A DNA stretch of 64,000 nt from JALOLG01 sp963722415 (GCA_963722415.1 CAVRNI010000027.1:310001-374000), one strand, 5' to 3'. Counted from the first letter of the stretch, positions 7,593 through 17,740 are shown. Notes: generated by a model not told the origin, from the sequence alone. Translations and numbers: made by a program.

Positions 7593-8752
7593 ATGGCGTT
7601 GGGCACGCTGGAACGGCTGGAGGACCGCCTCGCCGACCTGTGCGGCCATCGCAACACCCTCGACGCACTGCTGGTTCAGCTGGTTGGCGAGGCCCTCGAA
7701 ACAGGTGCGTGGGAGATGCACGGCATCCACTCACCCGCGCATTGGTTGGCGTGGAAAGCCGGCCTGTCATCTGCGCATGCGCAGCAGTTGGTGACGGTCG
7801 CCAAGCGGCGTGATGAGTTGCCGGTGACGTTCGCCGCGTTCGACGCCGGTGAGCTCTCGCTGGATCAGGTGGTGCCGATCGCTACCCGGGCGCCGCGGTG
7901 GGCTGATGGCGAGTTGTGTGAGTTCGCCAAGTTGGCGACGGTGACGCAGCTGCGGCGGGTGTTGCGCTCCTACGACTTCCCACCCGACCCATCACCGACG
8001 ACGGCGACGATCAGCCCGCCGCGGTTGTTGAGCCGGTGGAGTTGTTGTCGTTGTGGCATGGCGACGACGGACGCTGGGAACTGCGCGGTGAGCTCGACGC
8101 CGACCACGGCGCAGTGTTGAACATGGCGTTGCGTGAAGCCCAGGATGCGTTGTTTCAACGCGACGGTGTCGTCGTGTCACAGGTCGAGGCGTTGGTCGAG
8201 ATCGCCAACCGCTCCCTCGACACGATCACCGACCCGGCGCGGCGTGACCGCTACCGGGTCCACGTCCATGTCGATGTCGACAACACGATGATCGACGGGC
8301 TCGGCTACCGGCTCCCCGGATGGTTGCGTGATCTGATCTGCTGCGACACCATCATCTCCACCGTCAACAAGGCGAACGGCATCCCGGTCAGCGTCGGCCG
8401 TACCCAGCGCACCGTCCCCGAGCGCACCCGCCGCCTCGTCATCCTGCGTGACCGCGGCTGTCGCGTGCCGGGCTGCACCGCCGATCGGTTCCTGCACGTC
8501 CATCACGTCATCCACTGGGACCCCGACGACGGCAACGGCCCGACGGACACATGGAATTTGGCGTGTTTGTGTCCGCGTCATCACCGCCTGCATCACCGCG
8601 GCCGGCTGGGGATCTCCGGCAACGCCGACGACCCCCACGGGCTGATCTTCACCGACAGCCTTCGGCCGTGTCATGCACCCCGCCGCGGTGGCGCGACCAC
8701 CCACCGGGCCACCACCCCAACCCACCGGCCACTACCAGCACCCATTGGGTGA
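7593..8752 (+). CDS. DUF222 / HNH endonuclease family protein (one frameshift)
   Basis: The N-terminal half (MALGTLERLEDRLADLCG..., with ...AHWLAWKAGLSSAHAQQLV) is the helical DUF222 domain that is widespread in actinobacteria. The C-terminal part has a complete HNH zinc site: CRVPGCTADRFLHVHHVIHW, DTWNLACLCPRHHRLHH. The two halves are in different frames, with the break between about 7975 and 8035 in a variable linker. The downstream frame fits one missing base (or two extra), so the error type is unresolved. Members of this family are often multicopy and their targets are unknown. The protein ends in a basic His/Thr/Pro-rich tail. It could be a real pseudogene, but both domains look intact. 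Confidence 0.8.
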
Positions 8753-8831
8753 ACGACTCCAGATGCACTGGGTCACGTTCAACCCACCACGCCCACCCGC
8801 ACCCGCCGACACCAACTGAGCGCGGCCAGCC

Positions 8832-10100
8832 CTACTCGGCGACGGGTGGTTGGACAACGGGTGCGATCATCGCCGAGAGCGCGAGCAGGACGGTCACGGT
8901 GACGAGTGCGTTCAACACCGTGATGCGGTCGCCGAGGAACCCGATCAGGGGCGGGCCGGTCAGGAACGCGCAATAGCCGATCGACGAGACCACGCTCACA
9001 CGACTCGCCGCCAGCGCCGGATCGTCGGCGCCGGCGCTCATGCCAACGGGAAATCCGAGGGAAGCACCCAGGCCCCACAACGCCACTCCGCAGAGCGCCA
9101 ACCATGTGACCGGCGCCAGCACGAACACCATCGTCCCGGCGATCCCGACAAGGGCGATCGTGCGCACGACGGGAACCCGGCCGTAGCGGTCGAGCAGGGC
9201 GGGGCCGAACCACCTGGCGACGGTCATCGATGCCAGGAAGACGGCGAACGCCAGCGTGCCCACCGCTTCCGAGGCGTCGTGATCGTCGATGACCGCCACG
9301 GCGATCCAGTCGTTGGCCACGCCCTCGGCGAACGCGAACGCGAGCACGAAGATCCCGATGAGCAGGGTGCGCGGCTCCCGCCAGGCCGCGAACGCGCCGC
9401 GTCGCTCGACGGGCAGGGCGGGCATCGACGATGCGGCGGCCTCGCTGCTCGTGTCGTGCACCGCGACAGGCGAGTGGTCGTGGTCGTGCTCCGGGAGGAA
9501 TCGTGTCGCGGCGACGATGACCGACGGGACCAGTACGAGCGCGGCCGCCACGAGGTGCACGGTCACGGACACCTCGCCGGCGACCATCGCCGCGCCGACC
9601 AGTGCACCGGTGACGGTCCCCAGGCTGAAGCCGGCGTGGAACCGGGACATGATGGATCGACCGAGTTGCTGCTCGACGTAGGCGCCGTGCACGTTGATCG
9701 CCACGTCCCACGCGCCGGCCGCGAGCCCGAAGAGGAACAGGCCGACCACGACCGGCGCGACCCCGATCCGGTATCCGAATGCCACGGTCAGCAGTGCGAC
9801 GCCGAGCAGGACAGCCGTGACGGTGACCGTCCGCCGCGATCCGAAACGGGCGATCATCGGACCGGACAAGGGCAGGGCGAGCAGCGAACCGACGGCGACC
9901 GCGAGCAGGACCAGGCCGAGTGCGGACGGTTCGAGGTGGAGTCGGTCCCGGACCTGAGGGATCCGCGACGCCCACGAGGCGATCGCGAACCCCGCACCCC
10001 CAAACGTCACGTAGCTGGCGATCACTGCCCGTTTGACCCGGCGCACGTCGGGCGCGATCTGGACGGCGGCGGTGGGGGTCATCGTCTCTCGCACATCCAC
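8832..10100 (-). CDS. MFS transporter (12-segment)
   Basis: A 422-aa membrane protein with alternating hydrophobic segments and the MFS signature GPMIARFGSRRTVT between helices 2 and 3. It also has DVAINVHGAYVEQQLGRSIM, a motif typical of the MFS branch that includes E. coli YbjJ. Between its two six-helix halves is a His/Asp-rich loop (EHDHDHSPVAVHD), which could bind a metal or merely be a spacer. Start at ATG 10100 or ATG 10082; neither has a clear ribosome site. It faces the winged-helix gene across 231 bp. The substrate is unknown. Confidence 0.85.
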   Translation of the reverse strand: MDVRETMTPTAAVQIAPDVRRVKRAVIASYVTFGGAGFAIASWASRIPQVRDRLHLEPSALGLVLLAVAVGSLLALPLSGPMIARFGSRRTVTVTAVLLGVALLTVAFGYRIGVAPVVVGLFLFGLAAGAWDVAINVHGAYVEQQLGRSIMSRFHAGFSLGTVTGALVGAAMVAGEVSVTVHLVAAALVLVPSVIVAATRFLPEHDHDHSPVAVHDTSSEAAASSMPALPVERRGAFAAWREPRTLLIGIFVLAFAFAEGVANDWIAVAVIDDHDASEAVGTLAFAVFLASMTVARWFGPALLDRYGRVPVVRTIALVGIAGTMVFVLAPVTWLALCGVALWGLGASLGFPVGMSAGADDPALAASRVSVVSSIGYCAFLTGPPLIGFLGDRITVLNALVTVTVLLALSAMIAPVVQPPVAE

Positions 10101-10331
10101 GTAACGATCATTCGCGCTTCCGAAAACACGGTCGTAACACTCGAGTGTGACTGTTCGTCGGACATCGACCGGCGAAGGGATTGCGGGTGGACGTTACGAG
10201 CGTGGCATGTGTGCTGACCACAGCGTTGGTCGCGCTGTTCAGGTCGACACGTGTGGTGACGACACCGGCACTGGCATACCTCAACGGCGGGTTGGGCCGC
10301 AGGCGGAGTGTGGTGATCCGGACCGGCAGGC
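10101..10331. other. Intergenic region between divergent MFS and winged-helix genes
   Basis: 231 bp without a supported gene. I see no convincing promoter pair, tRNA or strong hairpin. A divergent promoter must lie here. Confidence 0.5.
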
Positions 10332-10670
10332 GTGGCAACGGCGTCTTCTGACCCCACCGACGACGTCCTCGTCTCCGGCGATCTCCGACTGGACCTGTCG
10401 GCCCACCAAGCCTGGGTCGGCCAGCAGCCCATCCATCTCTCCCATCTCCAGTTCGTCGTCCTGACCACCCTCGTACGCCACGCCGATCGACTCGTCAGCC
10501 ACGAGCAACTGATCAGCGCGACCACCGACGTCACGCGGTCGAGCCCGCGCACGGTCAGGAGCACGGTCAGCCGGGTGCGGCTCCGCCTCGGCACCGGCCC
10601 GCTCCGACCGCGCATCGAGGTCCAACGCTCGCTCGGCTACCGGCTCCTGTCACCCGACCGATCGAGGTGA
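10332..10670 (+). CDS. Orphan OmpR/PhoB-type winged-helix DNA-binding protein
   Basis: 112 residues consisting almost only of a Trans_reg_C winged helix. LSHLQFVVLTTLVRHADRLVSHEQLISAT supplies the first helices, RTVRSTVSRVRLRLG the recognition helix and RIEVQRSLGYRLL the wing. There is no receiver domain, so it is not a classical response regulator. The GTG start at 10332 (GTG GCA ACG) is preceded by GGCAGG. The degenerate PAS/GGDEF/EAL gene starts 66 bp downstream on the same strand, which makes a functional link possible. Target genes are unknown. Confidence 0.78.
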   Translation: MATASSDPTDDVLVSGDLRLDLSAHQAWVGQQPIHLSHLQFVVLTTLVRHADRLVSHEQLISATTDVTRSSPRTVRSTVSRVRLRLGTGPLRPRIEVQRSLGYRLLSPDRSR

Positions 10671-10735
10671 CCCGCGACCGGCCAACGCGCGGGACGGGGC
10701 CGTTCGACGTCCGCCACGTGTGATAACGGCCGTAT

Positions 10736-13247
10736 GTGCGCGATCCGGCAAGTAATCAGTCCAACAAGGTCAAGTCGGGTGCCACGCCCGCCGACGTTCA
10801 GACGATGCGCGCGATCCCCGACCTCCCTGTTTCGAATCCAGCGGGGTTCGTGCTGCACGTGCTCACGGACGGAGTGCTGACGCACGACCTGACTGGTCGC
10901 GTCGTCCAGTCGAACGACGCCGCGCCGAAGATCCTCCGCGTCGCAGACGATGCCTTCGGGGCCTCTTCGACCAACCCGCTGTGGCACGCCGTGCACGCCG
11001 ACGGTTCGCCGTGGCCGACCGAGACCCAGCCGGCGCAGCTCACGCTGTACCAGGGCATGCAGGTACACGACGAGACGATGGGGATCTGTCAGCCCGACGG
11101 CTCGTTCATCTGGCTGCGCGTCAACGCCTACCCCACCCACGATGACGAGGGCGTCGTCAACGGGGCCACGACGATCTTCAACGACATCACCGACATCTTC
11201 GAGCGGGCCTCGTTGCAGCAGGCGAGCCATCGTCGGTTCCTCACGACGTTCGAACATTCGCCGGTCGGCAGCCTCATCGTCGGTCCGGACGGGACGCTCC
11301 TCGCCGCCAACCTTGCGTTCGCGACGCTCATCGGGCGACCAGTCACCGAGATCGTGGCGATCGACCGGTTCGCGCTCGCCGAACTGGGCATCTCGATGCA
11401 CCTGTTCATCGCCCTCACGTCGCCGCAGCGCAACGGGACGAACGCGGCGTCGTTCGAGTACCGACGTCCCGACGGCGAGGTCCGCTACGGCCTGACCCAG
11501 ATCTGCGCGATCGAATGGCCGGGCTCCGATCAGTGCTCGATGGTCCAAGTCGTCGACATGACGGAGCTCGCACAGTCACGGATCGAGCTCCAGCGCAGCG
11601 TCAACCTCTTCCAGGCGACGTTCGATTCGTCGCCGATCGGGCTGATGATCTTCGGCCTCGACGGTGTCGTCCGAAATGCCAACCCTGCCATGGGTCGCCT
11701 CCTCTCCCGGCCGGCGGCACAGATCGCCGGGTTGTCGGTCGACGATTTCATCCACCCCGAGGAACAGCTCCGCGTGAAGCAGTTCGTGGCCAGGGCGACG
11801 AGTCGCTCGGCCGTCGCCGTGGATCACCGCATCGTGCGACCCGACGGCGAGATCCGCTGGTGGCGCGCCCACGTGACGCGGATCGACACCGACGAGGGCC
11901 CGGCGTTGCTCGGCCAGGCCGTCGACCACACGGCCGACCGTCGACGCGACGTCCTCAACCAGTCGATCGACCCGCTGACGGGTCTGCTGACCCGCGACCG
12001 CCTGGTCTCGATGCTCGAGGATCATGTGTTCTCGCACGCGGTGTCGGACGACCATCCGATCGCGGTGCTCGTCGCCGACATCGTCGACTTCAAGGGCGTC
12101 AACGAGCGGTTCGGGCCCAAGGTCGCCGACCAGATGCTGCGCCGCGTCGGTGCCACGATCCGCGCCTCGCTCCCCGCCGACGCCGATGTCGCGCGAATCG
12201 GCCCCGACGTGTTCGCGGTCGCGGCCTTCGGCATCGACGCCGCCGCCATCGCCAACGCCGCGGCGCTCATCGATCGCCGCCTCGCCGAGGGCGACCCGAA
12301 CGACCTGATGGGCGACAGCCCGATCTCGGTGCGGATCGGCGCCGTCGTCGTGACACGCCTCGACAGCAGTCCCTCCGAGCTCCTCCAGCGGGCGGAGGGT
12401 GCATCACGATCGGACGAGGGCACAGCAACCGGCGAGCTTGCAACCGGGACCGGACGCCGGGCACCGGTGGTGCTCTCGTCGGACGGCACCGAGGAATCGA
12501 AGATCTGGTCAGAGGCGCTCGAGGAGGCGCTCGAGGCGCCGCCACTTCGTCGCCCTCGCCCAGCCGCTGATGTCGCTCGGCGCCTCCAAGCCACTCCGGC
12601 GCTTCGAACTGCTCGTGCGACTCGAGATGCCAGGCGGTCAACTCCTCGCCCTGCCGCGCTTCGACCAGCTCGCGCAGCGCATGGGCTACGGACCGGTCGT
12701 CGATCACTGGATGGTCGACCGCGCCCTCGAGCTCCTCGCGGCGTCGACCGACATCGAGCTCGAGGTCAACATCGCGCCGTCGAGCCTCGCCGATCCCGGT
12801 TTCGTCACCGAGCTCGCCAAGCGCATCGCGAAGGGCGACGGGGTGTCGGGGCGACTCCTCCTGGCCCTGACCGAGCAAAGCGTGCTCGACGACGTGACGC
12901 AGGCACTGCGATTCAGCGACGAGGCGCGGGCGCTCGGCGTGCGGGTCGCGCTCGACGAGTACGCCGCGGCGCAGGGCGGCGGCACCTACCTCGAGTCGCT
13001 CGGCATCTCACGCGTGAAGCTCAGCGGCCGGCTCATCCGAGCCGCGGTGAACGGCACGAGCGAACGGCAGATGGTCGCCGAGTTGGCGAAGACGGCACAC
13101 GAATGCTGGGTCGAGGTTGCCGCGCCGTTCGTCAGCGACCCGCACATGATCGACGAGTTGCGCAGTCTCGGCGTCGACTTCGCCCAGGGCCACCTGATCG
13201 GTCAGCCGGTACCCATCGCCGAGGTCCTCGTCACCGATCCCGGGTGA
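10736..13247 (+). CDS. PAS-PAS-PAS-GGDEF-EAL protein with degenerate active sites (one frameshift)
   Basis: Three PAS-like repeats (about residues 30-150, 165-285, 290-410; each ends in a DxT segment such as FNDITDIFERA and VVDMTELAQS) precede a GGDEF domain (about 415-560). Its signature reads RIGPDVFAV, so GGDEF has become GPDVF. An EAL domain follows (about 610-835): the EAL motif reads FELLVRLE, the metal-binding DDFG reads DEYA, and the LEITES segment reads LALTEQS. The protein is therefore probably catalytically dead for c-di-GMP synthesis and hydrolysis and may act as a sensor or effector. The frames meet near 12538 (GCGCCGCC); removing one C restores EALEA-RHFVALAQP. No membrane segment is seen. 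GTG 10736 is the likely start; ATG 10805 is an alternative. Confidence 0.82.
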
Positions 13248-13585
13248 TGCCCGCGGTCATCAGCCGCTCCTGATCGTCTCGATCGGGTCAAGGTTTTCCC
13301 GCGAACAGCTCGCTGACGTCGCCTTCGAACCAGCCTCGGCCGGTGAGCGTGCGGCATTCGTGCTGGACCGATTGCCGGTTGTCACTCTCCGGGGTCAGGT
13401 GACCCGGTGGTTGTTCGACCGCGGCGCGTGCGCGCCCTGCTCAGCACAGATTTCCGCCGTGCGTTCGAGGACCGCTAGGAGTAGTCTCGCGGCCAGTGGG
13501 CGATGATGTCGGCTTGGAGCCGACGATTGTTGGGGCCCCATATTTGTCAGCGGCAACGCAGAATCGCAGGCGGAATGGTGGACCC
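13248..13585 (+). other. Intergenic leader of the pilin-like operon
   Basis: 338 bp with no supported gene. It holds a candidate -10 TAGTCT (13482-13487) and a perfect 7-bp hairpin GTCGGCT-TGG-AGCCGAC (13508-13524). A GTG at 13496 is in frame with the pilin gene but would give an implausibly long prepilin leader, so I treat 13496-13585 as a 5' untranslated leader of about 90 nt. Confidence 0.4.
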
Positions 13586-14074
13586 GTGAGATACACGCAC
13601 GGTGAGAACGCGCCCGTACACGAGCGGCGCCGCGACCGGGGCACGACGTTCGTCGAGATCCTCGTCTCGATCGTGCTGCTCGGCACCGCCGTCGGTGGCA
13701 CGCTCACCGCCCTGCGAACCACGATCGTGAGCAGCGAGCGTGACGCCGGCGTGACCAAGGCGAGCGTCTGGCTGCGAGGGGCCGAGGACGCTCTCCACCG
13801 CACTCCTTACAAGCAGTGCAGCGTGAACACGGAAGCTGATATCACGTTCGCGTATCGCGACGCGATCCAGTTGGTCGCGCCTCCGGTCGGGTGGGAGGTC
13901 GGAGCAACGATCGACATCGCTTCGGTCCAGTTCTGGGGACGGAACGCGAGTCACGTCGAAGGATGGCAGCCCGTCTGCACCGGTGACTTCGTCGCCCAAC
14001 TCGTCGACATCTACGTGCTCAGCCCGACCGGCGACATCGGGCGACACGTTCAGGTGATCAAGAGTGGTGGCTGA
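13586..14074 (+). CDS. Type IV pilin-like (pseudopilin) protein
   Basis: About 162 residues starting at GTG 13586. It has an 18-19-residue basic leader ending ERRRDRG, then TTFVEILVSIVLLGTAVGGTLTAL. That is a class III signal with Gly at -1 and Glu at +5, which a prepilin peptidase would cut before the hydrophobic helix. The remaining domain is small, with a few cysteines (KQCSVN, QPVCTGDF) that may pair. It is the first of three overlapping pilin-like genes and overlaps the next by 11 bases. It is probably a minor pilin of a surface or secretion filament. The peptidase and assembly ATPase are not in the window. Confidence 0.8.
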   Translation: MRYTHGENAPVHERRRDRGTTFVEILVSIVLLGTAVGGTLTALRTTIVSSERDAGVTKASVWLRGAEDALHRTPYKQCSVNTEADITFAYRDAIQLVAPPVGWEVGATIDIASVQFWGRNASHVEGWQPVCTGDFVAQLVDIYVLSPTGDIGRHVQVIKSGG

Positions 14075-14702
14075 CCCGGACCGTTCGAGCGATCGCGGAT
14101 TCACGTTGATCGAGACGCTCGTGGTCCTGCTCATGGTGGGCGTCCTGGCGACCGTGATGGTCGCGGTCATCGCCGTGGTCATGAGGAACGTGCCCGGCAC
14201 CGAGGCTCGAGCGGACGACTCGCGTTCGTACCAGCGCCTGATCCAGTGGTTACCCCTCGACGCAGCATCGACCCCACCGAACAAGTTCGACGATTCCGGT
14301 CCGTGGGCATCGCCGCCCGGCTGCGCAGGCGCATCGGGTGGGTACCTCGTCCACATGAGCTGGCAAGTGGGCGCCAACACCGAGGTCGCCGAGTACCGAC
14401 TCGTTCCCGATGGCCCCGGCGGCCAAGTCCAGCGTTTCAGGTGCTCCAGTGCTGGCAGCTACGCCGACACGGAGACCACCGACCTCACGAGCGCCCTCTA
14501 CGGTGCGGCCGCCACTGCCGATGCCGTCGGAGTCACGCTGACGCTGACCACGTGTGAGACAGCGGCCTGCTTGGCCGGCGACCCGTCACCCATCGTGGTG
14601 TCGGCCGGTTCACGCAATCCCGCCGACACCCTTCCGACCACGACCACGTCGTCCACGACGACGTCGACGACCACCACGACGACGACGACGTCGATCCCGT
14701 GA
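14064..14702 (+). CDS. Type IV pilin-like protein with Thr-rich tail
   Basis: 212 residues with the prepilin motif RG-FTLIETLVVLLMVGVLATVMV close to the N-terminus (cleavage after about residue 12, Glu at +5). The globular part has paired cysteines (PPGCAG, FRCSS, TTCETAAC). The last 25 or so residues are nearly all Thr/Ser (TTTTSSTTTSTTTTTTTT) and end in SIP. That tail is unusual for a pilin and looks like an O-glycosylated or wall-spanning stalk. Start GTG 14064 overlaps the upstream gene; its stop overlaps the next start. Confidence 0.8.
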   Translation: MVADPDRSSDRGFTLIETLVVLLMVGVLATVMVAVIAVVMRNVPGTEARADDSRSYQRLIQWLPLDAASTPPNKFDDSGPWASPPGCAGASGGYLVHMSWQVGANTEVAEYRLVPDGPGGQVQRFRCSSAGSYADTETTDLTSALYGAAATADAVGVTLTLTTCETAACLAGDPSPIVVSAGSRNPADTLPTTTTSSTTTSTTTTTTTTSIP

Positions 14703-16155
14703 TGGACGCGCGACACGACTCCGAGCGCGACTCCGGCGCCGTCCTCCTGCTGATCCTCGTCGTGGCGATCGTCCTGTCGCTCGTCGTGCTCGCCCTCGCC
14801 AACTTCGTCGCCGCCGACCTTCGCTACACGCAGGCGGTCAACGCCCGCGCCGAGACACTGTCGACCGCTGAGAGCGGCATCGACTACGCGGTCGCCCGGC
14901 TCCGGGCCAATCAAACGCTGTGCGCGACGAATGTCGCGGGCAGCGGTCCCGTCGGTTTGAACGGAACCGCCGCCCCGACCGCCCTCCCCGGACCACTGAA
15001 CGACTCGGTGAACACCCTGACGTGCGAGCGCACGAACACCGGCTTCGCCGCCGTCGCCGGATGGTCGGTGATCGTGACGAACGGCAGCCAGCCCGACGCG
15101 ATCAAGGTCGACGTCGACAAGGACAGAAGCATCCTCGGACCGATGTACGTCTCCAACCTCGGCAACATCGACCTGTCGAGTGCGTCGAGACTGTTCTCGA
15201 GCGACGGCGACTTCTGGTACCAGGACGGCACGTGTGCGTCACCGCTGGCGGCGGGTGTCCTGTCGAGCCGGGTGGTCCTGACCGCGCCATTGGCACGTGG
15301 CCCGATGTGCACGACCGCCAGCCTGGAGCGCCATCGTCTCGCGCGCCGCCGGTCCCCAACCTGAACCTGCTTGCTCCCGGCGACATCGGTTCGGCGTCGA
15401 CCCGCTGTCCGGACCGTGCCTCGTGTTCGCGCCTGGTCGCTACACGCGACGATGCCCGATCGATTCCCGACGAATGCGACGGTGTACTTCCAGTCGGGTG
15501 ACTACTGGTTCGACAACTTCGGAGAGTGGTTGATCGACGGACGACGCCGTCGTCACGGCGGGACACCCCGGGTCCGAGCCGGTCCCGACTCGCGACGCGA
15601 GTGCGACGCAGCGCGGCGGCCGACCCGAACGCCGGTGGCATCGGCGCCACGTTCTATTTCGGTGGCGACAGTCGCCTCCGTCTCGACGATCGCGGCTTCG
15701 CTCGAGATGTTCGCCCGGCAGCAGGGCGACTTCTTCGTGAACATCCAGGCGCTCTCCAGCCGACGGCTAGACCGCGAGCAACCCGGGGCTGACCGGTCAC
15801 TCGTCCGGACGCGGCCGGTCAACTGGGTGCATCTCGTCGTCGCACGGGCTGGTGTGGGGTCCGACCAGTCGCATCGTCTTCGACAACCCGCACCTCTTCA
15901 GCACCGTCCACCAACTCCTCGGTGGCGTCGTCGCCTACCAGCTGTGGATCGGCGACACCAGCACCGGGCGGCCCGACGTCGGCTCCGGACGTCGTCCAGC
16001 CGGCAACCGGGGCCACCGACGCGATGATCCGGCTGCGGTCGACGTCGACGCGGGACGGGGTCACGACGACTGTGGAGGCGATCGTCCAGTACCGGCCGCA
16101 GGCCGATGATCCGAACGAACGCGTCGCCGTCAACTCGTCCCGGGTGCTCGACTGA
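14702..16155 (+). CDS. PilX-like pilus assembly/minor pilin protein (multiple frameshifts)
   Basis: The N-terminus DSGAVLLLILVVAIVLSLVVLALANFVAADLRYTQ and the following LSTAESGIDYAVARLRA are typical of PilX-type proteins, whose helix is not preceded by a classical FTLIE signal. The frame is intact to about 15320 and then changes at least six times. Recognisable pieces are LNLLAPGDIGS (15365), FPTNATVYFQSGDYWFDNFGEWLIDG (near 15465-15540), GGIGATFYFGGDSRL (near 15640), GDFFVNIQALSS (near 15730), GPTSRIVFDNPHLF (near 15860) and TTTVEAIVQYRPQADDPNERV up to the stop at 16155. So many coherent fragments argue for base-call errors in one gene, not decay. Confidence 0.7.
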
Positions 16156-16167
16156 CCGGCGCTCGCA

Positions 16168-16173
16168 TAGAGT
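16168..16173 (+). promoter_or_regulatory. -10 element for leaderless LarA-like mRNA
   Basis: TAGAGT, seven bases before the GTG start at 16181. A -35 box is not clear. Confidence 0.55.
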
Positions 16174-16180
16174 CGACGGC

Positions 16181-17404
16181 GTGGGATGGGAGCAGGTCCA
16201 ACGCGGGGTCGAGTTGCCGTTCGATCCGCGGATCACCATCCCGCAACTGCACGAGATCCAGCTCGACGTTCCCTCGCCTGACCCGGTCGCCGACGTCGAG
16301 GCCACCACCCGGGCGGCGGTGATCGAACGGCTCGCGTCGGCGGTCACCCCGGGCATGACCGTCGCCGTCGGCGCCGGGAGCCGGGGCCTCAGCAAGCGCG
16401 TCGAGCTGACACGCGGCGCGATCGACGGGCTGCGCGCCCTGGGCGCCGAGCCGTTCGTCGTGCCGGCGATGGGCAGCCACGGTGGGGCCACCGCGGCGGG
16501 TCAGCTGAAGATGCTCAACTCGCTCGGCATCACCGAGGAGTCGGTCGGCGCCGAGATCCGAGCGACGATGGACAACGAGATCATCGCCACGACGGCGAGC
16601 GGCATGACCGTGCACCTCGATCACCACGCGCTGAGCGCCGACCGGATCCTCCCCGTCAACCGCATCAAGCCGCACACCTGCTTCAAGGGTCCGATCGAAT
16701 CCGGCTGCACGAAGATGGCGGTCGTCGGATTCGGCAAGCAGCCGGGGGCGGCCCAGATCCACTCGTGCGGTCCGATCGAGATGCGTGACCGTCTGCTCGA
16801 CGGGATCGCCGCGCTGAAGGCGACCGGGCGTCTGCTCGGCGGGGTCGGGTCGATCGAGTCGTGCAGCGGCGACGTGGTCAGCGTCGACGCCTTGACGGCC
16901 GACGAGGTCGGAAGCGACCGCGAGCACGAGCTCACCGAGTACGCCCGGGCCCTCGTGCCGGCGTTGCCGTTCAAGGAGATCGACGTCCTCATCATCGAGC
17001 GCGGCGGCAAGGACATCTCCGGAACGACGCTCGATCCCAACGTCACCGGACGCTTCTGGGTGCCGGGCCTCGCCGACGCCGAGTCACCGGTCGTCTCCGC
17101 GATCGTGCTGCTCGGCATCACCGACATCAGTGCCGGCAACGTGCTGGGCATCGGTTTCGCCGACTTCATCCCGGCGTCGGTCGCCAACCAGATCGACTTC
17201 GAGAAGACCTACATCAACTGCTTCACGGCCGGTCCGGCGGGGATGCGTCGTTCCCGGATGCCGATGGTGCTGCCCGATGAGGAAGCGTGCATCAAGGCGG
17301 CCCTGTCGATGTGTGGACGTGGCGTCGACGAGCCCAAGCGAGTCGTGCGCATCACGTCGACGCTGCACCTCACCCGGTGCTGGGTCAGCGACGCCCTGCT
17401 CTGA
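16181..17404 (+). CDS. DUF2088 / LarA-like (lactate racemase domain) protein
   Basis: 407 residues. The N-terminal domain ends in FVVPAMGSHGGATAAGQ, the DUF2088 signature shared with the nickel-pincer enzyme lactate racemase LarA. Later motifs include VNRIKPHTCFKGPIESGCTKM, VVGFGKQPGAAQIHS and ERGGKDISGTTLDPNVTGR. Members of this branch are annotated as hydroxyacid racemases, but the substrate is undefined. No larB, larC or larE cofactor genes are in the window. GTG 16181 is supported by a TAGAGT element seven bases upstream. It is preceded by the pilin operon and followed by the first Liv operon. Confidence 0.8.
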   Translation: MGWEQVQRGVELPFDPRITIPQLHEIQLDVPSPDPVADVEATTRAAVIERLASAVTPGMTVAVGAGSRGLSKRVELTRGAIDGLRALGAEPFVVPAMGSHGGATAAGQLKMLNSLGITEESVGAEIRATMDNEIIATTASGMTVHLDHHALSADRILPVNRIKPHTCFKGPIESGCTKMAVVGFGKQPGAAQIHSCGPIEMRDRLLDGIAALKATGRLLGGVGSIESCSGDVVSVDALTADEVGSDREHELTEYARALVPALPFKEIDVLIIERGGKDISGTTLDPNVTGRFWVPGLADAESPVVSAIVLLGITDISAGNVLGIGFADFIPASVANQIDFEKTYINCFTAGPAGMRRSRMPMVLPDEEACIKAALSMCGRGVDEPKRVVRITSTLHLTRCWVSDALL

Positions 17405-17521
17405 GCCCGGCCGCGCGCGAGTTTCGAGAACATTCTTCCCCCGAGCGGTTCGGCGATCTATGGTTCGGCGCCAGACGCCATCGAACTGCGACGACGCGCC
17501 GCGATAGGGGACGACGAACGC

Positions 17522-17740
17522 ATGACCGGACGATCCATCGCCACGGCACTGGCCGCCTCTGGCGACCTGACAGGGAACTGGTCATGGACGGTGTGGCTGC
17601 TCATTCCCCTCGTGCTGGTGCTCGCCTTCGTGACGGCCTGTTGCGTCGGACCGCTCGGCGATCCGCCGCGGTCACGAAACGCGTCGCGGGGCGTGAGCCA
17701 CTACCTCGACGAGAGCATCTCGCGGAAGGACGCCGAATGA
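17522..17740 (+). CDS. Small single-pass membrane protein
   Basis: 72 residues from ATG 17522. One hydrophobic segment, SWTVWLLIPLVLVLAFVTACC, is flanked by a short N-terminus and a basic tail ending HYLDESISRKDAE. Its TGA overlaps the ATGATG start of the solute-binding lipoprotein, so translation is probably coupled and the two share an operon. I do not recognise a family. It could be an accessory subunit of the ABC system. Confidence 0.55.
   Translation: MTGRSIATALAASGDLTGNWSWTVWLLIPLVLVLAFVTACCVGPLGDPPRSRNASRGVSHYLDESISRKDAE

Noticed and set aside
7593..8752. HNH/DUF222 gene as part of an intron, homing element or insertion sequence
   Set aside because: There are no terminal repeats, target duplications or transposase; this family is usually chromosomal and free-standing in actinobacteria.
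13496..13585. A cyclic-di-GMP riboswitch in front of the pilin operon
   Set aside because: I could not find the conserved GEMM core segments; only a simple hairpin is visible. Kept as a structured leader only.
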